Shown here: positions 9,692 through 19,110 of the stretch, one piece after another
How positions within the stretch are numbered: the first letter of the stretch is position 1
Layout of the letters: the number at the start of each line of letters is the position of its first letter
Assembly: GCA_947259575.1 (NCBI GenBank)
Contig: CAMYMU010000002.1
Span: 105,092 to 169,091, forward strand
Direction: 5' to 3'
Length of the DNA: 64,000 nt
From: an uncultured Ectothiorhodospiraceae bacterium
GTDB lineage: Bacteria; Pseudomonadota; Gammaproteobacteria; UBA6429; Thiohalophilaceae
Position numbers and translations under genes: made by a program
Notes under the pieces: model-generated
Databases searched by the model: none
What the model saw: only the letters and a program-made list of their open reading frames with translations
Told to the model about the DNA's origin: nothing

Positions 9692-11875
9692 ATGGATGAT
9701 AGGACTCATAACTCAGAAAATACGAATGTGGGACAGGTTTCTACAGAGAAACGTGATTCCAACGCGCAGGCCTCAGTTAAGCTAAATATCCGCACTATCA
9801 CTCTAAAGCAAAAACTTATTCTTGGATTTGGCGGGCTGCTTCTACTGATGGCCATCAATATTGGCTTGGCCATAGTTGAGATGAAGCGTATCGAGAATAA
9901 TGCCGTCAACGTCATTGAGGTTCGACAGCCCATTGTTGTTAATTTGCTTGAGTATTCCGACAAGCTTAACCTGGCGACGACTTATCTAAACAACTACTTA
10001 CTAACGTCAGAAGAAGAACATAAGAAGCAATATACTTTATTAGAGTCTAAGTTGATCTCGGAGTTTAGTACGATAAGTCGAATGATTGAGTTAAACGGTG
10101 TGAAGACCGATAAAGAAAAATTAGCAGAATTAGAAGCACTAATCCCGCAGTTTAGGCAGTTGGGAGAGAAGGTAATACGAATTAGTGAAGATAATATACA
10201 GAATTACCCTGGCATGGAAAAAGCAGCAGAATTGCTCAATCCCTTAGCGCTGGAATACCTAAGTCAGGTCAACAATTTGTTGCGTGAAGAAATTCAAGTC
10301 CCTTCAGTGCAACACCATGAAGACATTATAGTGATACTAAATGATATACGTTATAGCTGGGTTCAGATGATGAATAGTATTCGGACCTATTTCACGGCGC
10401 GCGGTGACATTGATCTTTATAACTTTACTATTCAAAGTGAAGCAAATCAGTTAGCTTTACAGAGACTGGTCGATTTGAATGTCGATATAGGTTTTGATGG
10501 CATAGCAGATCTGCAGGATTTGACTAAACGGTATCAAGCTAATGTACCCATTGTAATGGAAATTTATGAAAAGGATGTGTGGCGCCGTGATGTTGTACTA
10601 ATGAGAACAGAAATACGTCCTCTAGTAGACAAGTTGCGTAATATTTTAACTAAGATGTCGTCCACCCAGTTGGCAGATTCAAAAAAAGATGGTATGGCAC
10701 TTACTGAAAGCCTTTCCCAGATACGGTCTTTATCAGCCCTTATTTTCATTATATCAGCGATCATGGGTATCACATTAGCTATTGTGATCACGCGGGATAT
10801 TATTCCACCGATTAATCGTTTAATGAAGGCAGCACAACAAGTTGCTGAAGGTGATCTGCAGACGGAAGTGAATCAGATTTCGCGTGATGAAATTGGTAAA
10901 CTCACGTCATCATTTAATACCATGGTGTTGCACTTGCGTGATGCAAGCAAAGACAAGCAGCGTTACCTAAAAGAATTGGAAAAGTGGAATCACGAACTTG
11001 AAGATCGCGTGAACGTAAAAGTTAATGAATTACAATCAACCCAAAATCAATTGTTACAGTCAGAAAAACTAGCCTCGATTGGTCAGTTAGCTGCAGGTGT
11101 CGCCCATGAAATCAATAATCCGGTGGGGTATGTCAATTCGAATATAGGTACATTAAAAAAATATATCGACGATATATTTCGTGTTTTGGATAAGTATAGT
11201 GAGCTGGAAGATAATATCAAAGACAATGAGTTTTTAGCGCCAGTCAATGAGATCAAACGTGAAGTTGAACTGGGCTATCTACGGGATGACATCGTTGACC
11301 TGGTCGGGGAATCACAAGAAGGTTTGATCAGGGTTAAACAGATTGTACAGGACCTGAAGGATTTCTCTCATGTCGATGAGGCGGAATGGCAGTGGGTAGA
11401 CCTGCATGCAGGTATCGATAGTACCTTAAATGTGGCCCATAACGAGATCAAATATAAAGCTGAGGTTGTCAAAGATTATGGCGATATCCCTCAGGTAGAA
11501 TGCATGCCTTCACAGTTGAATCAGGTGTTTATGAATCTGTTTGTTAATGCCGCCCATGCAATAGAAGAAATGGGTTCTATCACGGTGAAAACGGGTACTA
11601 AAGATGATGAGGTCTTTGTTGCAGTAACGGACACCGGCAAAGGAATGGACGAAGAAACACGTAAGCGCATCTTTGAACCTTTCTTTACCACTAAACCAGT
11701 CGGTACAGGTACGGGTCTAGGTTTGTCACTCTCATTTGGCATAATTGAAAAGCATCACGGACGTATCGAGTTAGAGAGTGAAGTCGGTAAAGGCGCAACC
11801 TTTACGATATGGTTGCCAATCAAGCAGCCTGAGTCTGATGAAGATAAGAATTCACCCAAAAGTGATGCGGCATAG
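9692..11875 (+). CDS. Membrane sensor histidine kinase with HAMP domain
   Basis: A 727-residue membrane kinase. Transmembrane helices lie at about residues 34-57 and 350-370, bracketing a periplasmic all-alpha sensor of about 290 residues. A HAMP linker follows (about 370-425, with IPPINRLMKAAQQVAEGD). After a coiled coil comes the transmitter with GVAHEINNPVGY (His472), N box, DTGKGM and GTGTGLGLSL. From the coiled coil to the end it is nearly collinear with the soluble GAF kinase upstream, so the two kinases probably feed the same partners from an extracytoplasmic and a cytoplasmic input. The start ATG follows the previous stop by 36 nt. Confidence 0.93.
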   Translation: MDDRTHNSENTNVGQVSTEKRDSNAQASVKLNIRTITLKQKLILGFGGLLLLMAINIGLAIVEMKRIENNAVNVIEVRQPIVVNLLEYSDKLNLATTYLNNYLLTSEEEHKKQYTLLESKLISEFSTISRMIELNGVKTDKEKLAELEALIPQFRQLGEKVIRISEDNIQNYPGMEKAAELLNPLALEYLSQVNNLLREEIQVPSVQHHEDIIVILNDIRYSWVQMMNSIRTYFTARGDIDLYNFTIQSEANQLALQRLVDLNVDIGFDGIADLQDLTKRYQANVPIVMEIYEKDVWRRDVVLMRTEIRPLVDKLRNILTKMSSTQLADSKKDGMALTESLSQIRSLSALIFIISAIMGITLAIVITRDIIPPINRLMKAAQQVAEGDLQTEVNQISRDEIGKLTSSFNTMVLHLRDASKDKQRYLKELEKWNHELEDRVNVKVNELQSTQNQLLQSEKLASIGQLAAGVAHEINNPVGYVNSNIGTLKKYIDDIFRVLDKYSELEDNIKDNEFLAPVNEIKREVELGYLRDDIVDLVGESQEGLIRVKQIVQDLKDFSHVDEAEWQWVDLHAGIDSTLNVAHNEIKYKAEVVKDYGDIPQVECMPSQLNQVFMNLFVNAAHAIEEMGSITVKTGTKDDEVFVAVTDTGKGMDEETRKRIFEPFFTTKPVGTGTGLGLSLSFGIIEKHHGRIELESEVGKGATFTIWLPIKQPESDEDKNSPKSDAA

Positions 11876-11904
11876 ATAGAGTGATTAATGAGGTCAATTG
11901 AATA

Positions 11905-13251
11905 ATGTCACAGGGAAACGAAAATTTAGCAACAGAGCCAGAAAACAAGACTACTGCAACTGTGTTATGCGTGGATGATGAACAAAATATTTTATCAGCT
12001 CTGCGCCGACTACTAAGGCCGGAAGGCTATAAATTGGTGTTTGCCAATAATGGCCAAGAAGGGCTTGAGGCCATGGAGAAAGAACCAGTTGACCTAATTA
12101 TCTCGGATATGCGTATGCCGGTGATGGATGGCGCTAGGTTTCTCACCGAGATATCACAACGTTGGCCAGATACGGTACGTATTTTGTTAACGGGTTATTC
12201 AGATATATCTTCAACCATCGAGGCGATTAACAAAGGTAATATTTACAAATATATAAGTAAGCCTTGGGAAGATAACGATATAAAGCTGACGCTTCGTCGT
12301 GCCCTGGAACAAAAAAATCTTGAAGCAGAACGAAAGCGGCTGGAAAATTTAACTAACAAACAGAATGAAGAATTAAAAGATCTAAATACAAACCTTGAGC
12401 TTAAGGTTAAGCAACGTACGGGTGAGATTGAACAAACACTCGATATGTATGAAGAGGCAAATGAAGAACTCAAGCGGAGTTATGCTACCACCATCGATGT
12501 TTTCTCCAATTTAGTTTCTATGCGTGGTGGTCGTGAGGCTGAAGAATTGAGACAAATAGCCGAAATAGCGAAAGTAATTGCGAAAGAAATAGGGATGTCG
12601 GATCTTCATACTGAAGATATTTACCATGCAGCGCTATTACGAGATATTGGCAAGATTGGGCTTTCTGATGAGTTATTGCGGAATCCCTTAACAAGTTTAA
12701 AGAAAAGTGACCAAGAGAAAGTAATCAAACATCCTATTATTGGTCAAGGAATTTTAATGGCGCTGGAACCTTTGCAGGAGGTCGCAAAACTTATTCGTTG
12801 TCAACATGAACGATTAGATGGTAAAGGTTATCCTGATGGGCTTGAAGGTAAAGATATCCCACAAGGCGCAATGATATTATCGTTGTTGAATGATTTTTAC
12901 GGATTACAACATGGAATTCTCACCGAGAAGAAATTCAGCGAAAGCGAAGCGCGCGACTTTATTGCAAAAAATAAAACAATACGCTATGACCCTAAGGTGG
13001 TTGATGCCTTCCTTAAGGTCGTCAAATATAAGATTGAAAAGTCTGAAGACGAGAATAGCAGAGTAGTACGTTCAAACGGGCTAGAAGAAAATATGATCCT
13101 AGCACAGAATCTGTACTCGAGTGATGGTGTTTTATTATTGTCTAAAGGGAATGTCATAACGGAAGGTGTTATAGATCGCATTGATAATTTTGAAAAATCA
13201 GCAGATGAAGATCTCGACATCCATATTTTCAAGGACAAGGGTGATAGCTAA
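11905..13251 (+). CDS. Response regulator with degenerate HD-GYP domain
   Basis: A 448-residue REC/HD-GYP protein. The receiver (about 19-135) has acceptor Asp68. A coiled coil leads to an HD-GYP domain (about 195-365) that keeps the DGKGYPDGL signature and overall pattern, but metal ligands are changed. The HD motif reads Arg246-Asp247 (RDIGKIG), the normal HHE reads Gln300-His301-Glu, and the late ligand Asp is Asn329 (LLNDFYG). HD-GYP enzymes normally hydrolyse c-di-GMP with a metal centre; these losses suggest a non-catalytic c-di-GMP sensor or scaffold (inference). The C-terminal 70 residues resemble a small extra domain. The stop overlaps the next start by 1 nt (TAATG). Confidence 0.88.
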   Translation: MSQGNENLATEPENKTTATVLCVDDEQNILSALRRLLRPEGYKLVFANNGQEGLEAMEKEPVDLIISDMRMPVMDGARFLTEISQRWPDTVRILLTGYSDISSTIEAINKGNIYKYISKPWEDNDIKLTLRRALEQKNLEAERKRLENLTNKQNEELKDLNTNLELKVKQRTGEIEQTLDMYEEANEELKRSYATTIDVFSNLVSMRGGREAEELRQIAEIAKVIAKEIGMSDLHTEDIYHAALLRDIGKIGLSDELLRNPLTSLKKSDQEKVIKHPIIGQGILMALEPLQEVAKLIRCQHERLDGKGYPDGLEGKDIPQGAMILSLLNDFYGLQHGILTEKKFSESEARDFIAKNKTIRYDPKVVDAFLKVVKYKIEKSEDENSRVVRSNGLEENMILAQNLYSSDGVLLLSKGNVITEGVIDRIDNFEKSADEDLDIHIFKDKGDS

Positions 13252-13787
13252 TGTACAATATTATGATCGTAGACGATGAAGAAAACATTCTAAATTCTTT
13301 GCGCCGTATGTTTACTAAAAATAAACAGTGGGAAATTGAGTATTACAGTGACCCGAAAAAAGCTTTGAATCGCGCCCGGACAATGAATTTCGATTTATTC
13401 TTATCAGACTATCGCATGCCTGAGGTAGATGGCATCCAGTTTCTTACTGAAGTCAGGCAGATTCAACCAGAAGCTATGCGCTTAATACTCAGTGGCTACA
13501 CTGATTTGGAGGCACTGTTGGGTGCAATTAACAAGGCAGAAATTTACCGCTTTATCAATAAACCCTGGCAAGACTACGAGCTAACCTCCACCATTGAACA
13601 GGCTTTGGAGCATCGGGAAATACTGGTGGAAAATCGCCGGCTTGCTGATCAAGTTCGAGAACAACAACAAGAGCTAGATAAACGTGGGGATGCTCTTAAA
13701 GAACTATGTTTGAAACATCCAGCTTTAGTTGAAATCAATTGGTCTGAAGATGGTTCGATTATTCTTGATGTTGACAGTTTACAATAG
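13251..13787 (+). CDS. Single-receiver response regulator
   Basis: A 178-residue protein, last gene of the signalling operon, translationally coupled to the HD-GYP gene through TAATG. The receiver spans residues 2-120 with Asp8/Asp9, acceptor Asp53 in LSDYRMPEVDG, and the KPW motif. The remaining 55 residues are a coiled coil and a short acidic tail with no recognised output domain. Such stand-alone receivers often shuttle phosphate or act as a sink. No T-rich terminator follows on the plus strand; the hairpin beyond is oriented for the convergent VWA gene. Confidence 0.85.
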   Translation: MYNIMIVDDEENILNSLRRMFTKNKQWEIEYYSDPKKALNRARTMNFDLFLSDYRMPEVDGIQFLTEVRQIQPEAMRLILSGYTDLEALLGAINKAEIYRFINKPWQDYELTSTIEQALEHREILVENRRLADQVREQQQELDKRGDALKELCLKHPALVEINWSEDGSIILDVDSLQ

Positions 13788-13811
13788 GGATGGCTTTTGA
13801 AGAGTTAAATC

Positions 13812-13853
13812 AAAAAAAGCGACCAGCTATCATTCCATTTGATAACCGGTCGC
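13812..13853 (-). terminator. Rho-independent terminator of the VWA gene
   Basis: A hairpin with GCGACC (13819-13824) pairing with GGTCGC (13848-13853) and an inner TATC/GATA pair. Read on the minus strand it is followed by seven T residues. It sits just past the stop of the VWA-domain gene and may also block transcription from the signalling operon. Confidence 0.75.
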
Positions 13854-13887
13854 GCCCCACTACAGAGAGAACTTGCTTCGTGTTGGA

Positions 13888-15126
13888 TTAGTTCGCATTA
13901 AATTGGAAACTTTTATTTTCGCCTTGTTTGCGTACGGCACCGATTAAGGCACCTTCAACCGTACTAACACTCTTTTCTGCCTGCTTTTTACGTTGTTCAG
14001 CAACGTAGACCTCACGCTCTTTACTCAAGGCAAGAATTTCACTCTGTTTCTTCTTGCGCTCATTGGCCGCCTTCTCGACATAGGCTTTCCGTTCGCCTTT
14101 TCTCATATCACGCATGGGTTCGGGGAGACGCTCTTCTTCAACACTGTCGAGATCGACTTTGCCGTTAGTATGGGCGTCGACCAGATCCCACGAGGAGTTT
14201 TCGTAGTAACTCGATACTTTGGAGCGTGCCCTTTTTGCAAGCATGCCTCCGGAAACATCCGCACTGTTAGTATCTTGCGCCATCTGACGCTCAAGTTTGG
14301 CTTCACCCTCTACACCATAAGGGATGTAAGTCTCGTTTAGTTGAGCATTGAGCTCTGCGATTCGCTTGTCTTGTGGCGCATCGATGTGTGCCACCTGGTG
14401 GTTATGATCGATACTCATGAAATTACCACCGGCAAGTACTGCACCATCTTTCCAGCCTGTACTCACCCCTTCTGCCTGCCCACCGGCATGAATCGTGTTG
14501 ACAACGATGCCTTTACTCTTTGCCGCGGCAATTGCTTCACGAAAGGGTGTCGGTCCCTGGGTGAAAGGTTCGTTACCGGCAATGAAGATTGCCTTGATGT
14601 CATTATCCGAGTCACTCCACTTGAGCTGGCTGACTGCATGTTGAATAACCAGACCGCAGTATTCTTCACCGCCGTTAGTGGTGAGTGAGAACAGAGCCTC
14701 AGAGACTTGATCTAGTTCGCCAGTAAGTGCAGAGACCTGGCGGATGTAACCGTTATTGGCAGCGAGATTATTGTTACCGTATTCAAACACCGCAACCTCG
14801 AGTGTAGGTTTAACACCATGTTGGGTCGCAGTAGAAAATTCATTAACGACCTGCCATATCTGTTGGCGTGCCTGATCAATAAGACCATCCATGCTGCTAC
14901 TGGTATCGAGCAAAATAGCGAGTTGAATTTTGGGTTTGGTGACAGGTGCAATCATTGCCTGGCCATTCATTTGTGGACCATTTACCTGTCCCTGTATTTG
15001 ATCAGCCACCTGGTTTTTAGCGAGAGACTGTGAGGCATGAATAGCCAGGAAGGCCATGCTAACCGGAACCGCCAGTGCTGCTGCGGTAATGAGCCCGGGT
15101 ACTTTTAGTTTGCGTGTGAATTTCAT
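13888..15126 (-). CDS. Secreted VWA-domain protein
   Basis: A 412-residue exported protein. The N-terminal hydrophobic segment (about 12-36, ending near SQSLA) is a signal peptide or anchor. A von Willebrand A domain follows (about 65-265), with an intact MIDAS start DTSSSM. The C-terminal third is highly charged, rich in Lys and Glu, and predicted helical (about 330-390), with no known domain. VWA domains bind metal and protein partners; no partner gene such as a MoxR ATPase lies beside it. It is monocistronic by its own terminator and lies tail-to-tail with the signalling operon. Function is not known. Confidence 0.82.
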   Translation of the reverse strand: MKFTRKLKVPGLITAAALAVPVSMAFLAIHASQSLAKNQVADQIQGQVNGPQMNGQAMIAPVTKPKIQLAILLDTSSSMDGLIDQARQQIWQVVNEFSTATQHGVKPTLEVAVFEYGNNNLAANNGYIRQVSALTGELDQVSEALFSLTTNGGEEYCGLVIQHAVSQLKWSDSDNDIKAIFIAGNEPFTQGPTPFREAIAAAKSKGIVVNTIHAGGQAEGVSTGWKDGAVLAGGNFMSIDHNHQVAHIDAPQDKRIAELNAQLNETYIPYGVEGEAKLERQMAQDTNSADVSGGMLAKRARSKVSSYYENSSWDLVDAHTNGKVDLDSVEEERLPEPMRDMRKGERKAYVEKAANERKKKQSEILALSKEREVYVAEQRKKQAEKSVSTVEGALIGAVRKQGENKSFQFNAN

Positions 15127-15251
15127 TTTTCTAGCTCCTGTTCAATCTGTTTCGTGGTGTAAAAACAGGATAGGCAGAAGGACTAAAAATGATTAGACCA
15201 GGCTGAGTAAAATATGTTGGCCGGAGTTTACAAAATGTTTACAGAAGCTAA

Positions 15252-16004
15252 CTAGAAAAAATCAGGCCAAAGGACGCGGATCAGGCCAACTACGCTGATC
15301 AAGGCAAGTACTGCTCCAATCATGCGTTTAAAGGATTGATCGTTTTGCAGGATCTTATCGTGCACCTTGAGTCCGATGTAATGACCGATTGCCGCAACGG
15401 GCACCAGTACGATAGCGGCGACGAAATGCATGTCCACCCCCAGCACTGCGAAGGTCGTCATTTTAATACTGACAATAATGAACCAGAGCACGAACAGCGT
15501 GTTGCGCAATTGCTCGCCCGTGACATGGCGCATAAACACCGCGACAATGAGGGGTGCACCCGTGAGTGAGGTGCCCGCAACATAACCACCGGTCAACAAT
15601 AGAAATCGGTCAAGTAGATTATTGTTGCTCTGGATGGCCACGTTCAGTACCCAGGTTATCGCATAAAACAAGGTAATCCCATAGACGAAGATGACCAATA
15701 GATTGTTCGGCAAATTAAGTAGACCAAATACGCCGACAAAGGTCGCGGGTAAAATATAAAGTAATGCCCTGCGCAGATAAGGCCAGTCCACACCATGCAG
15801 GCGCGTGCGTAAAGTCATAGTAGTAAAGAATAGTAAGTGGGCACCAATGATCGGTAGCCAGTATAGAGGTTGGTCGTGAATGAACAACATCAGAGGTAAA
15901 CCGAGCGCGGCACCGCCAAAACCCAGTCCACTACGAACAAAACCGGCCCACATAAACAGTAGGCCGATCATGATGATCTCTATCAGTGTAAATTGCTCAA
16001 ACAT
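15252..16004 (-). CDS. TSUP family permease (TauE/SafE)
   Basis: A 250-residue integral membrane protein with about seven to eight hydrophobic helices. The start (MFEQFTLIEIIMIGLLFMWAGFVRS) is followed by SGLGFGGAALGLPLML, the conserved glycine-rich motif of the TSUP/TauE/SafE family; a second repeat half with TGGYVAGTSLTGAPLIVAVF is clear. The family exports sulfite, sulfoacetate or other organosulfur anions, or takes up related compounds; the substrate here is unknown. No sulfur gene adjoins it. The usual family length is about 250, so it is complete. Confidence 0.85.
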   Translation of the reverse strand: MFEQFTLIEIIMIGLLFMWAGFVRSGLGFGGAALGLPLMLFIHDQPLYWLPIIGAHLLFFTTMTLRTRLHGVDWPYLRRALLYILPATFVGVFGLLNLPNNLLVIFVYGITLFYAITWVLNVAIQSNNNLLDRFLLLTGGYVAGTSLTGAPLIVAVFMRHVTGEQLRNTLFVLWFIIVSIKMTTFAVLGVDMHFVAAIVLVPVAAIGHYIGLKVHDKILQNDQSFKRMIGAVLALISVVGLIRVLWPDFF

Positions 16005-16177
16005 GCAGGAGATGGCTTTGTTAGGCCTATTTAGGCTGAATTACGTTGCAAAATACCACGTTTGCCCATTGTTTTCTGGGCGTCAATAATTTTACGGAAT
16101 AAATAATGCATTAACTTTGTCTATTATATAGGTAAATAAAGAAACCTTGTAAAACCATTCCATAAATGGGGATTACT

Positions 16178-17566
16178 ATGCGTATCTACATTGGATTAAT
16201 GATCATTGTGACACTGTTCGTCACTCACTCGGCACACGGTCTTGCAGCGATTAAGACGCAGGTGATGGAAAAAGACTATGAACATATAAAAAGCTGGAAT
16301 AGCTTTGCCGATGCCGTTTACAAGTTACACAAGTTACAGATAAAAAAAGTTGCATATACGACGGAAACCAGTCGTGGTGGATATCCAAATAATCCTGATT
16401 ACTATATTGAGACACGCTACTTCGATGAAGCATCGGGTCGCTTGTTGAGTCGTGTGCAACGTGAAGCGAGTGACACCAATAAGATTCACGTTGTTGAAGT
16501 CTTTATTTATGACCAGCAGGGCAAAGTTATACGGGACTACCTTGCTGCTTATCTTCCCATTTATCGTAATGCGCCAATTCAAACGTTAATCAACTTCCAC
16601 TCTTATCAGTCAGATTTGCACGCCTTTCGCCAATTTGACGCATCGGGTGCACGTATTTATGAGCAGTGTAGTGGCACCTTGAATGGTGAAGATGTGTTTC
16701 TCTCACTTGAAGAACATGAATTCTATCCGGGTGAGGCAGTCCTAAGTACCCGCGAGTATCAACGCTGCTTCAGCTCGATCCCAAAAGTGGCGGGCCGTTA
16801 TTTAAAACCGGTCAACGAATTCAAGACCACGGAAACAGTTATTGAAGAAAGCCCACTTGCTTCTCATGAGGAGCGAGAGCTGTTTATCGATATCTATTCC
16901 GATATGTTGGAAAATGATCCGACCAATACCGATGTATTGATGAAACGGGCACAACTCTATTTTGAAGTGCATTATTTTGATTTAGCGGTCTCTGATTACA
17001 CCGACGTCATTCGACTAAATGAGAAGATCGATGAGGCCTACTTTGGACGAGGTATGGCACACGGGCGTAATGGCGATGTTCGTAAAGGGATTGTCGATTT
17101 GACGGTGTACATTCGTCGTATACCCGATAGTTCATTGGCCTATACCAAACGCGGTGTGCGTTACTTGTGGATCGGTGATGAAAAAAATGCGCAACAGGAT
17201 TTAAGCAAGGCCATCGAATTGAACCCACGAAATGCAGAGGCGCATGATGACCTGGGTGTTATCTATGCCCGTCAAGGACAGCATACAAAGGCCTTAAAAC
17301 ATGTTCAGACAACAGTCTCGATTGATCCGACTTACATGAAGGGCCACCATAATATGGCTATGGTGTTATATATTACCGAGCAGTATCAGCAGGCGCTGGA
17401 TGCGGTCGACCATGCACTGGCATTACAGTCTAATGCGCGTGGCACCTTGCTGCTGAAGGCGGAAATTCTGCGTAGCCTGGACCAGCCGCAAGCGGCGCAA
17501 AAGATACAGGAAGAGGCCGAATTCCTGCCCGAGGGTAATTGGTCTGAGCAATTATCTATTCAGTAA
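16178..17566 (+). CDS. Secreted tetratricopeptide repeat protein
   Basis: About 462 residues. I choose the ATG at 16178 over the one at 16166 because a GGGG sequence sits 6 nt before it and it gives a clean signal peptide (MRIYIGLMIIVTLFVTHSAHG). Residues about 25-220 have no recognised domain. From about 235 there are five or so TPR units (for example ALKHVQTTVSIDPTYMKGHHNMAMVLY and AEAHDDLGVIYARQG), forming a protein-binding solenoid in the periplasm. It is transcribed away from the TSUP gene and no partner is apparent. Confidence 0.8.
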   Translation: MRIYIGLMIIVTLFVTHSAHGLAAIKTQVMEKDYEHIKSWNSFADAVYKLHKLQIKKVAYTTETSRGGYPNNPDYYIETRYFDEASGRLLSRVQREASDTNKIHVVEVFIYDQQGKVIRDYLAAYLPIYRNAPIQTLINFHSYQSDLHAFRQFDASGARIYEQCSGTLNGEDVFLSLEEHEFYPGEAVLSTREYQRCFSSIPKVAGRYLKPVNEFKTTETVIEESPLASHEERELFIDIYSDMLENDPTNTDVLMKRAQLYFEVHYFDLAVSDYTDVIRLNEKIDEAYFGRGMAHGRNGDVRKGIVDLTVYIRRIPDSSLAYTKRGVRYLWIGDEKNAQQDLSKAIELNPRNAEAHDDLGVIYARQGQHTKALKHVQTTVSIDPTYMKGHHNMAMVLYITEQYQQALDAVDHALALQSNARGTLLLKAEILRSLDQPQAAQKIQEEAEFLPEGNWSEQLSIQ

Positions 17567-17765
17567 AGACAAACTAAATACCATTTAAATAACAATAGTA
17601 TAGCTTTCCTGCTTTATGCCTTCGTTTTCCTCTGCTTTAGTCTTTTAGGCTTAAAGCGCGATCTAATTCACACTTTCTCGGAACCTTTTTGACGCTCACG
17701 ACGTGTCTCATACACAAGCAATTATTTTGCAGATTATTAAGATTTTTTGTGTAGGGGAGAAAAAC

Positions 17766-19025
17766 GTGTCTAGATTTAAACTTTTGCCAGTGGCCGCGGT
17801 AGTTGGGGCCATGCTAAGCCTTGCTGCCTGTGGTGGCGGTAGTTCAGGTTCAGCTGACCAAACTAGTAATACCTCATCGGGTCCGATTACTTCCTTCGGC
17901 AGTGTGTATGTGAACGGTGTGGAGTATGACACCGATGGTGCAGCCATTTATGTTGAAGATGAGGCCGCCAGCGAGTCAGACCTGCGTGTCGGCATGATGG
18001 TCACGATTGATAAAGATAGCAATGGAAATGCAACCAGCATTCATCATGACGATGATCTGGAAGGGATCGTTCTTGCTAATAACATCGCTGCCGGTCAAAC
18101 CACTGGCACCATGGATATCATGGGTCAGACTGTAACCATAACGGCCGATACTGTTTTTGAAAGTGATGTGGCTGGTATTACTGATGCAGGCATGGTCGTT
18201 GCGGGCAATATTGTTGAAGTCAGTGGTCACTCAACAGGTACAGGTCTTATTACTGCAACACGTATCGAAGTCAAAGCCGTTGATCTTGCTACTTATATAA
18301 ACACACATGCTGAAGGTGTTGAGCTGAAGGGTGTGGTTGAAAACCATGTTCTAGCGACATCGAAGTTTGATATTGGCTCAATGACTATCGACTATTCAGG
18401 CGCAATGTTATCCGACCTTGCTGGCGGCATCACTAATGGTATCTACGTAGAAGTCAAAAGCACCGCAGGCATTGTCGGTGGTGAATTGATTGCTTGGAAA
18501 GTAGAGCGTGAGGACGATGGTTCGATTCATCGTGAGGGTGATGAAGACGACGAATACGAGATTCACGGCATGGTGATGGCGATGACTGCCGATACCATTA
18601 CTGTCGACAGCCAGCTTGTTGTTATCAACAACGAAACCGAGTTTGAAGATGGCGTACGTGGCGACATTGTTGTGGGCGCGATGGTTGAAGTCGAAGGCTA
18701 CTTCAATGCAGCGGGCGATTTGGTCGCGGAAGAGATTGAGCTAGAAGACCAGGAAGCCACCTCAGAGATGACGGGTACAGTTGATATCGTTGATGCACCC
18801 ATGCCTAACGTCGGCACGATTACGCTGGCAGATACCACGGTCATTCTGGTCAACGAAGAGACCATCATGCATGACAGTCGTGATGAGGGTATGACACCTG
18901 ATACGAACTTCAACCTGCAGGATCTGGTGCAGGGTGATTTTGTTGAGATTTATGTCTTCGCAAATGGTGACGGCACTTATACCGCAACCAAACTTGAGCG
19001 TGAGGATGCACCCGTAATGCCCTAA
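17766..19025 (+). CDS. Lipoprotein with tandem DUF5666 repeats
   Basis: About 419 residues from a GTG start at 17766, preferred because AGGGGAG (17753-17759) lies at ideal distance and the protein then starts with a lipoprotein signal peptide ending in LSLAACGGG, a lipobox. The mature protein is acidic and built of about five similar units of 65-75 residues. Each has a glycine-turn start, a value-like DxxxxxD stretch and a closing ..VEVxG...G.xxAxxIEx segment, the DUF5666 pattern of small beta-barrels. The repeats show that the gene grew by internal duplication. Cell-envelope location is inferred from the lipobox; ligand and role are unknown. A strong terminator follows. Confidence 0.82.
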   Translation: MSRFKLLPVAAVVGAMLSLAACGGGSSGSADQTSNTSSGPITSFGSVYVNGVEYDTDGAAIYVEDEAASESDLRVGMMVTIDKDSNGNATSIHHDDDLEGIVLANNIAAGQTTGTMDIMGQTVTITADTVFESDVAGITDAGMVVAGNIVEVSGHSTGTGLITATRIEVKAVDLATYINTHAEGVELKGVVENHVLATSKFDIGSMTIDYSGAMLSDLAGGITNGIYVEVKSTAGIVGGELIAWKVEREDDGSIHREGDEDDEYEIHGMVMAMTADTITVDSQLVVINNETEFEDGVRGDIVVGAMVEVEGYFNAAGDLVAEEIELEDQEATSEMTGTVDIVDAPMPNVGTITLADTTVILVNEETIMHDSRDEGMTPDTNFNLQDLVQGDFVEIYVFANGDGTYTATKLEREDAPVMP

Positions 19026-19045
19026 GTAAGCTTGTTGTTTTTTTA

Positions 19046-19110
19046 GAGGCCGCTATCCCATCGTCGGCCTCACTTTAGACCCGGTACTGTTAAGGTGCCG
19101 GGTCTTTCTT
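19046..19110 (+). terminator. Terminator after the DUF5666 gene
   Basis: Two hairpins in a row. The first pairs GAGGCCG (19046-19052) with CGGCCTC (19065-19071). The second is a 10-bp stem, GACCCGGTAC (19078-19087) with GTGCCGGGTC (19095-19104), followed by TTTCTT. The second is a typical Rho-independent terminator. Confidence 0.85.

Noticed and set aside
13993..14688. Plus-strand open frames opposite the VWA gene
   Set aside because: They are shadows of the VWA coding frame; no domain or start signal.
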